From: CAZMOK01 sp964567785
GTDB taxonomy: Bacteria; Bacteroidota; Bacteroidia; Bacteroidales; JAGOPY01
Direction of reading: 5' to 3'
NCBI GenBank assembly: GCA_964567785.1
Contig: CAZMOK010000080.1
Span: 1 to 10,780 of the forward strand
DNA: 10,780 bases
Shown here: positions 6,894 to 10,780 of the stretch, piece by piece
Layout: every line of letters starts with the position of its first letter
Position numbering within the stretch: the first letter of the stretch is position 1
Position numbers and translations under genes: made by a program
Notes under the pieces: generated by a model
What the model was told of the DNA's origin: nothing
What the model saw: only the letters and a program-made list of their open reading frames with translations
The model's database searches: none

Positions 6894-8033
6894 ATGATGA
6901 AAATACTTATTGCCAGCGATTCATACAAGCACTGCCTGTCATCGAAGGAAGTGGGGGAATACCTCCGGGAAGGAATACTGGAAAAAATGCAGGAAGCAAC
7001 TGTTGTGATCGTTCCCGTAGCCGACGGAGGTGAAGGGACAGTGGATGCGCTGGTTGATTCAGCAGGCGGGAAAAAGGTTTCAGCGTTAGTCCATGGCCCC
7101 CTGATGAAAGAAACTACAGCGCAGTTCGGCTTGATCGACAACGGCAGGACAGCGGTCATGGAAATGTCGGCAGCATCGGGCATTGAACTCTTGAAGGATG
7201 AGGAACTGGATCCGCTTAAAACGACCACTTTTGGTACCGGTGAAATGATCCTGGAGGCGCTTGACAGGGGTTGCAAAAAGATCGTGATAGGCCTTGGAGG
7301 CAGCGCTACCAATGACGGAGGTGCGGGAATGCTGCAGGCCCTGGGGATAAAACTACTCGACAAAGACGGTAACTCCATCCCAAAAGGAGGAGGAGGCCTG
7401 TCTGCACTTGAAAAAATTGATACTTCGGGACTCGATGAAAGATTAAAAGATGTTGAAATTGTACTGGCAAGTGATGTGGATAATACTCTGACCGGCTATG
7501 ATGGCGCCACCACGGTCTATGGGCCGCAAAAAGGGGCCGGCAAAGACGAAATTGAAAAACTTGAGAAAAACATTCTCCACTTAGCCGATCTGACTGAAAA
7601 GATCACCGGTAAAGACCTGAGGGATGAGCCGGGCGCCGGGGCTGCGGGAGGTATTGGCTTTGGGTTCATGGCGTACTGTGATGCACAGATGAGGAACGGC
7701 TTCCGGCTGATCAGTGAGATGACAGGACTGGAAGATGAGGTCAAAAAATGCAACCTGGTGATTACCGGTGAAGGCAAGATCGACAGACAGACCCAGTTCG
7801 GTAAAACTCCCTATGGTGTGGCACAGGTTGCCAAAAAGCATAACAAACCAGTAATTGCCGTTTCAGGGACCCTTGGTGAGGGGTATGAAGTGCTTTACGA
7901 AAAAGGCTTTGATGCGCTTTTTTCGATTACCGACCGCCCTATGAGCCTCCAGGATTCAATGAAGAATGCCGGTAAGCTACTGAGAAGCACCGGGAAGAGC
8001 CTTGCAGGGCTGATACAAGTGCTTGAAAAATAA
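6894..8033 (+). CDS. Glycerate kinase (GlxK/GarK type)
   Basis: 379-aa ATP-dependent glycerate kinase of the GlxK/GarK family (PF02595 type), phosphorylating glycerate, most likely to 2-phosphoglycerate. Family blocks: IASDSYKHCLSS (6-17), VPVADGGEGTVDALV (40-54), GLGGSATNDGGAGMLQALG (133-151), LASDVDNTLTG (191-201) followed by GATTVYGPQKGAG (204-216), PGAGAAGGIGFG (246-257), and VITGEGKIDRQT (289-300) with GKTPYGVA. Length is normal for the family. The ATG lies 2 bp after the phosphorylase stop, a clear co-transcribed pair; a second ATG one codon on is equally possible. In context it would consume the glycerate released by the phosphorylase and return it to lower glycolysis. Confidence 0.93.
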   Translation: MMKILIASDSYKHCLSSKEVGEYLREGILEKMQEATVVIVPVADGGEGTVDALVDSAGGKKVSALVHGPLMKETTAQFGLIDNGRTAVMEMSAASGIELLKDEELDPLKTTTFGTGEMILEALDRGCKKIVIGLGGSATNDGGAGMLQALGIKLLDKDGNSIPKGGGGLSALEKIDTSGLDERLKDVEIVLASDVDNTLTGYDGATTVYGPQKGAGKDEIEKLEKNILHLADLTEKITGKDLRDEPGAGAAGGIGFGFMAYCDAQMRNGFRLISEMTGLEDEVKKCNLVITGEGKIDRQTQFGKTPYGVAQVAKKHNKPVIAVSGTLGEGYEVLYEKGFDALFSITDRPMSLQDSMKNAGKLLRSTGKSLAGLIQVLEK

Positions 8034-8100
8034 GTCTTCCCATAAAAGTTCAAAAAAAAGTCACTCTTTCAACAGGTATTTTTTTGGTTTTCACCGATAA

Positions 8101-8120
8101 ATGGGCTCATAAAAACCCAT
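8101..8120. repeat. Short hairpin just upstream of the Y1 transposase gene
   Basis: ATGGG (8101-8105) pairs with CCCAT (8116-8120) across a 10-nt loop, ending 3 bp before the transposase ATG. IS200/IS605 elements carry subterminal hairpins, so this could be a remnant left-end structure. It could also be a translational regulator or chance. Confidence 0.4.
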
Positions 8121-8123
8121 GTT

Positions 8124-8555
8124 ATGGAAACAATAAGAAGCAAATTGTGGGTGCACCTGGTCCTCATACCCGGACATAACCTGAAACCCTTAAAGGCTCA
8201 TGAGAATATCCTGTTCGACCAGGACATCAGAATGGCCTCGCTTAAATATGGAATGGTTACGGAAGCTGTACATATAATGCCGGGCCACGTACATGTTCTT
8301 ATCCAGCTACCTTTTTACAAGTCGCTGCCCGAGGCTGTGCGGTGGCTCAAGCAAACTGCGACGAGATGGTTGAAAGGAAATGGATTGGTGCATAACGGAT
8401 TTACCTGGCAAAAAGGTTTCAATGCTTTTTCAGTGAGTGCCTCTCAACTGCCTGCAGTCCTTAAGTACATTAAAACACAGCCACTCCTTCATATGAGGCG
8501 ATCGTTCGATGAAGAGATGGAAGTATGGATCAGGCGCTACGACCTGATAGCATAG
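8124..8555 (+). CDS. Y1 (IS200-like / REP-associated) tyrosine transposase
   Basis: 143-aa single-strand DNA transposase of the Y1_Tnp family (PF01797 type). The HUH metal-binding motif is H55-V56-H57 in MPGHVHVLI, where most relatives have PDHVH; the catalytic tyrosine is Y115 in KYIKTQ, with Q119 of the YxxxQ motif present. The block FTWQKGFNAFSVSASQ (93-108) closely follows the W-Q-x-G-F/Y-x-A-F-S pattern common in Bacteroidota copies, but the usual HH pair after YIxNQ is reduced here to LLH. The frame is intact. No transposition ends are certain; a small hairpin precedes the gene. REP-like hairpins at 5102 and 9920 raise the possibility that this is a REP-associated rather than a self-mobile enzyme. 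It separates the glycerate kinase from the sulfotransferase. Confidence 0.85.
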   Translation: METIRSKLWVHLVLIPGHNLKPLKAHENILFDQDIRMASLKYGMVTEAVHIMPGHVHVLIQLPFYKSLPEAVRWLKQTATRWLKGNGLVHNGFTWQKGFNAFSVSASQLPAVLKYIKTQPLLHMRRSFDEEMEVWIRRYDLIA

Positions 8556-8593
8556 TATTACCGCCAAAAATGGGAATTTACACAGGGAAATGA

Positions 8594-8601
8594 TACCTTT
8601 G
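8594..8601 (+). promoter_or_regulatory. Putative Bacteroidota -7 element for the sulfotransferase gene
   Basis: TACCTTTG matches TAnnTTTG exactly and ends 29 bp before the ATG at 8631. The expected -33 position carries only a poor match. A purine-rich CAGAGG just before the ATG may act as ribosome-binding site. This suggests the sulfotransferase is transcribed separately from the transposase. Confidence 0.42.
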
Positions 8602-8630
8602 GGCATTATTAATTCCGGTCAGGTCAGAGG

Positions 8631-9755
8631 ATGGGCAATAACAACAAAGACGAAGAATTCCGCTTTCCGTTTTCATCGTTCGTTGGAAGTCGCATAGGTA
8701 ATTTCCTTCAAATTGCCTTCAGGTGCGGTTTCGACCTGAAATATACCAGGCGTGCCATACTTTCACTGATCATTGCCATAATACTCGAACCTTTCAGATG
8801 GATCAACAGGGGCATCAGGTACTTTACCATGCCCCGCGGGAAAAAGGCTGCCCCACCCTGGTTCATCGTTGGCTACTGGCGAAGTGGCACAACCCTGATG
8901 CACCAGCTTTTATCTGAAGACCCGAGGTTTCATTATGTAAGCACCTTCCAGACCATCTTCCCGGAATTGATGTTCTTTCAGCGGCCACTTAAATGGGTGG
9001 TGCAGTTCTTCATGCCCAGGCGCCGGCCGGTCGATAACCTGAAACTGTCGCTCGATGATGCACAGGAAGAAGAGATAGCGCTTGCTAATTTATTTCCGTA
9101 CAGCTTTTATCATTTTCTCTATTTTCCAAATGATTATAAGAATGCCCGTGACCGGAGCCTCTACCTCGACAGGATGTCGCCTAAAAGGAGGAGAAGATGG
9201 CTCAGGGTTTATAACAGGATGATACTGGATGCGCAGAAGAACAAGGGAGGAAAGCGTTTGTTATCGAAAAGTCCCGCCAATACCTTCAGGATAAAGCAGC
9301 TTAAGGAGTATTATCCCGGTTCGAAGTTCATTTACCTTTACAGGGATCCATATTCAGTGCTGTCGTCTTTAAATCTTTTTTTTACAGAGGTTGTTAAAGG
9401 GGTTGGTTTCAGGGAGATCTCCAATGAGGAGTTCAACAGGTGCCTGCTGGATCTCTTCATCAGGATGGATGAGGAATATGAGAAAGTGAAGAATGACATA
9501 GGAAAGGAGAACCTGGTTGAGGTAAGGTTTGAGGATTTCATCAAAGCGCCGCTTGACACAGTCGTAAAGATCTACGAACAGTTCGGGGAAACGCCGTCTC
9601 CGGATGTTGTCGAAAAGATCAAGGACCGCCTGGCGGAATACAAGGGCCACAAGCCCGGCCATTACTCCATCCCCCCCGAGATTATATCACTGGTAAATGA
9701 GAATCTGGGAGACTATCTAAATAAGAAGGGGTATGAGAAAGTAGGCAGTAGGTAG
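8631..9755 (+). CDS. PAPS-dependent sulfotransferase (Sulfotransfer_3-like)
   Basis: 374-aa enzyme predicted to move a sulfuryl group from PAPS to an unknown acceptor. The 5'-phosphosulfate-binding loop is IVGYWRSGTTLMHQLL (79-94; R84, S85, G86, T87, T88). The 3'-phosphate-binding segment is FIYLYRDPYSVLSSL (233-247; R238, with S242 and S245 as candidate ligands), preceded by LLSKSPANTFR (210-220). RFEDF (299-303) is the usual late family motif. A short hydrophobic stretch, AILSLIIAIIL (42-52), flanked by basic residues could anchor it to the inner membrane, though it is short for a full transmembrane helix. The final residues VGSR and the TAG stop are encoded inside a GTAGGCA heptamer array, so the natural C-terminus may have been altered. 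The acceptor is unknown: a glycan, lipid or small solute are all possible. Confidence 0.85.
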   Translation: MGNNNKDEEFRFPFSSFVGSRIGNFLQIAFRCGFDLKYTRRAILSLIIAIILEPFRWINRGIRYFTMPRGKKAAPPWFIVGYWRSGTTLMHQLLSEDPRFHYVSTFQTIFPELMFFQRPLKWVVQFFMPRRRPVDNLKLSLDDAQEEEIALANLFPYSFYHFLYFPNDYKNARDRSLYLDRMSPKRRRRWLRVYNRMILDAQKNKGGKRLLSKSPANTFRIKQLKEYYPGSKFIYLYRDPYSVLSSLNLFFTEVVKGVGFREISNEEFNRCLLDLFIRMDEEYEKVKNDIGKENLVEVRFEDFIKAPLDTVVKIYEQFGETPSPDVVEKIKDRLAEYKGHKPGHYSIPPEIISLVNENLGDYLNKKGYEKVGSR

Positions 9756-9761
9756 TAGGCA
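9741..9761. repeat. Heptamer array (GTAGGYA x3) overlapping the sulfotransferase stop
   Basis: Three contiguous units: GTAGGCA, GTAGGTA, GTAGGCA. The first unit begins exactly on a codon boundary. The middle unit and the first base of the third supply the in-frame TAG stop (9753-9755). Confidence 0.8.
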
Positions 9762-9765
9762 TTAA

Positions 9766-9793
9766 GTTCTGAATTCTGAGTTCTGAGTTCTGA
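9766..9793. repeat. Heptamer array (RTTCTGA x4)
   Basis: Four contiguous 7-bp units: GTTCTGA, ATTCTGA, GTTCTGA, GTTCTGA. The same word occurs in reverse complement at 9986-9995 (AACTCAGAAC). Confidence 0.88.
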
Positions 9794-9800
9794 GTTTTTA

Positions 9801-9828
9801 TGGCTGTTAGCTTTTGGCTGTTGGTTGA
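9801..9828. repeat. Degenerate heptamer array (TGGCTGT-like x4)
   Basis: Units of 7 bp: TGGCTGT, TAGCTTT, TGGCTGT, TGGTTGA. The first and third are identical, the second and fourth diverged. It follows the RTTCTGA array with a 7-bp gap. Confidence 0.6.
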
Positions 9829-9834
9829 TGGATT

Positions 9835-9870
9835 CTCTGTGTCCTCTGTGCCTTCTCTGTTACCTCTGCG
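9835..9870. repeat. CTCTG-core spaced repeat (x4)
   Basis: CTCTG starts at 9835, 9844, 9855 and 9864 (spacing 9, 11, 9). The first three are CTCTGT and the fourth is CTCTGC. Period differs from the flanking 7-bp arrays. Confidence 0.65.
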
Positions 9871-9883
9871 GTTAAAAAGGAAA

Positions 9884-9904
9884 GTTGGCAGTTGACAGTT
9901 GGCA
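9884..9904. repeat. Heptamer array (GTTGRCA x3)
   Basis: Three contiguous units: GTTGGCA, GTTGACA, GTTGGCA. One base from the GTAGGCA word of the array at 9741, which suggests relatedness. Confidence 0.78.
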
Positions 9905-9919
9905 ATAAAGACAATTTGA

Positions 9920-9943
9920 CCCGCCTTCGCAAGCTCTGGCAGG
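9920..9943. repeat. REP-like hairpin, second copy
   Basis: CCCGCC (9920-9925) pairs with GGCAGG (9938-9943) at five of six positions around a 12-nt loop. It shares CCTTCGC, GCT, GG and AGG blocks in the same order with the hairpin at 5102-5126. Confidence 0.5.
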
Positions 9944-9997
9944 CAAGGCAATTGAGACAATTAATCTAATAGCCAACAACCATTAAACTCAGAACTA

Positions 9998-10025
9998 TCT
10001 AAGCTCTCAACTCTAAACTCTAAAG
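9998..10025. repeat. Heptamer array (TCTMAAC-like x4) abutting the barrel gene stop
   Basis: Contiguous 7-bp units: TCTAAGC, TCTCAAC, TCTAAAC, TCTAAAG. Read on the minus strand the words begin with G or C and end TAGA or GAGA. The array ends one base before the stop codon of the minus-strand gene (10027-10029). Confidence 0.75.
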
Positions 10026-10026
10026 T

Positions 10027-10731
10027 TTAATAAACCTCCTCCCACTTCCTGGGGTCATAGTGTTTCCTGGCGGGGCTGAAAAGGCCGAAATTCAGGGAAA
10101 TGTAGAATACGTTAGATTTAATGGGCTCATAAGGTTTCTCCTCATTGCCATCGGTTATGGCTATATAGTCCCGGTTATGGAAATTCGTGAGGTAATATTT
10201 GAATTTCAGGTTGAAACCGTATGGGAAATTGATACCCACAAGCACACTTTGAGGGAATTGAGTTACCCGGTCGTTGAACCAGTAAACATCCTTATCCACT
10301 TTTGAATCATTCACAAACCTTTTCTCCTTGTAGTTGAAAGCATATTCAATTTCATAACCCCCGTAAACAAAAAACCCATTCAGGTCGCCTATTTTGATTC
10401 CTACCGGAAGGCCAAGGTTATAGGTGCGGTATTTATATTTTATTCCCGAATTCGGTTCCTCGTGAATGAAACCCACGTTACGCCACCCCAGGCCGGTGAA
10501 AAAACCAACATATTTTGAAGGATCGACGTTGAAAAGGTTCTGGAAATTGAAAACCGGCGACCATCTCATAATGTTCCCCTTGTCGTAAACCGTATTTTCA
10601 ACCGTGTATTCCAGGGTTGCAAATGAAAAGATCATTTCACCTGACGAGGAGAAATAGGTTTTGGTTTGTCCTTTGGTTCCTGTTGCGACAAACAGCGAAG
10701 CAATTATTAATACCAGAAGTGATTTTTTCAT
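10027..10731 (-). CDS. Secreted outer-membrane beta-barrel protein, function unknown
   Basis: 234 aa from an ATG at 10731. I prefer this start over an in-frame TTG at 10749 because it places a classical signal peptide at the N-terminus: MKKS, then LLVLIIASLFVA (5-16), then a cleavage region near TKGQ (19-22). The mature part alternates hydrophobic and polar residues in aromatic-rich strands, for example YVGFFTGLGWRNVGF (74-88), YNLGLPVGIKIG (104-115), GFFVYGGYEIEYAF (119-132), SVLVGINFPYGFNLKFKY (162-179) and VFYISLNFGLF (208-218), consistent with a small 8-to-10-strand barrel. The end EEVY is unusual for barrels that finish on an aromatic last strand; here a charged tail of about 16 residues follows the strand. 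It is convergent with the sulfotransferase gene and unlikely to belong to the sugar operon. No transport or enzyme motif is recognised. Confidence 0.75.
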   Translation of the reverse strand: MKKSLLVLIIASLFVATGTKGQTKTYFSSSGEMIFSFATLEYTVENTVYDKGNIMRWSPVFNFQNLFNVDPSKYVGFFTGLGWRNVGFIHEEPNSGIKYKYRTYNLGLPVGIKIGDLNGFFVYGGYEIEYAFNYKEKRFVNDSKVDKDVYWFNDRVTQFPQSVLVGINFPYGFNLKFKYYLTNFHNRDYIAITDGNEEKPYEPIKSNVFYISLNFGLFSPARKHYDPRKWEEVY

Positions 10732-10756
10732 GGCTAAAAATTTTGTCAATAATACG

Positions 10757-10780
10757 ATTATTCAATGAAAAATGAATAAT
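10757..10780. repeat. 8-bp inverted repeat upstream of the barrel gene
   Basis: ATTATTCA (10757-10764) and TGAATAAT (10773-10780) are exact reverse complements around an 8-nt spacer, about 26 bp upstream of the barrel gene ATG. It could be an operator or the end of a larger palindrome cut by the window edge. Its AT-richness makes chance plausible. Confidence 0.4.

Larger units (their letters stand above)
9787..9995. repeat. Imperfect inverted repeat bracketing the spacer
   Basis: The left arm 9787-9812 begins GTTCTGAGTTT and continues ATGG, TGTT, GCT with small indels. The right arm 9971-9995 read on the minus strand gives GTTCTGAGTTT then AATGG, TTGTT, GGCT. The outer 11 bp are identical. 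About 160 bp of other repeats lie between the arms. Confidence 0.5.

Noticed and set aside
6881..7378. 165-codon open frame on the minus strand inside the glycerate kinase gene
   Set aside because: It lies opposite a gene with complete family motifs, is low-complexity in Ser/Pro, and has no recognisable domain; an antisense shadow.
8051..8086. A-tract/T-tract pair (8051-8058 with 8079-8086) as an intrinsic terminator after the glycerate kinase
   Set aside because: The stem is almost only A-T with a 20-nt loop, too unstable to support a terminator call.
9756..10026. CRISPR array or tRNA in the repeat-rich spacer
   Set aside because: Repeat units are 7-11 bp without constant spacers, and no cloverleaf or T-loop motif is seen.
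8100..10132. 13-bp identical word AATGGGCTCATAA at 8100-8112 and 10120-10132, tempting as a transposase target or end sequence
   Set aside because: A 13-bp match between two places in a 10.8-kb window is expected about once by chance, and the second copy lies within the barrel protein's coding sequence.
10732..10749. TTG start giving six extra residues on the minus-strand barrel protein
   Set aside because: The ATG at 10731 gives a textbook signal peptide; the extra residues would place a Phe/Leu-containing extension before the Lys-Lys region.

Overview
The window looks like a chromosomal stretch from a Bacteroidota (Bacteroidales-like) genome. The evidence is TAnnTTTG-type -7 promoter motifs, AT-rich leaders with few convincing Shine-Dalgarno sites, a small secreted outer-membrane beta-barrel protein, and a Y1 (IS200-like) transposase of the type common in that phylum. 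Assignment is by eye only. I see no rRNA, tRNA or CRISPR.

Region by region: (1) 65-3699 (+) is a tight three-gene operon: GT4-like glycosyltransferase, HAD-superfamily hydrolase, second GT4-like glycosyltransferase. (2) 3700-3874 is non-coding and holds an 83-bp palindromic element with perfect 15-bp inverted arms. (3) 3875-5089 (+) is a GT81-like glucosyl-3-phosphoglycerate synthase. (4) 5090-5196 is non-coding, with a REP-like hairpin and a 4-unit heptamer array. (5) 5197-8033 (+) is a GH13_18 sugar phosphorylase, best guess glucosylglycerate phosphorylase, followed 2 bp later by a glycerate kinase. (6) 8124-8555 (+) is a small Y1 transposase. (7) 8631-9755 (+) is a PAPS-dependent sulfotransferase. 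(8) 9756-10026 is a repeat-crowded spacer made largely of different 7-bp tandem arrays plus a second REP-like hairpin. (9) 10027-10731 (-) is an outer-membrane barrel protein.

Working together: the central genes can be assembled into a glucosylglycerate cycle. The synthase would join NDP-glucose and 3-phosphoglycerate. A phosphatase, possibly the HAD protein although its motif argues for caution, would release glucosylglycerate. The two GT4 enzymes could add further sugars to it. The phosphorylase would split glucosylglycerate with phosphate to glucose-1-phosphate and glycerate, and the kinase would return glycerate to glycolysis. Having synthesis, possible extension and recycling of a rare compatible solute in one neighbourhood is the main biological point. 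The most unusual DNA-level signal is the recurrence of unrelated 7-bp tandem arrays at gene boundaries.
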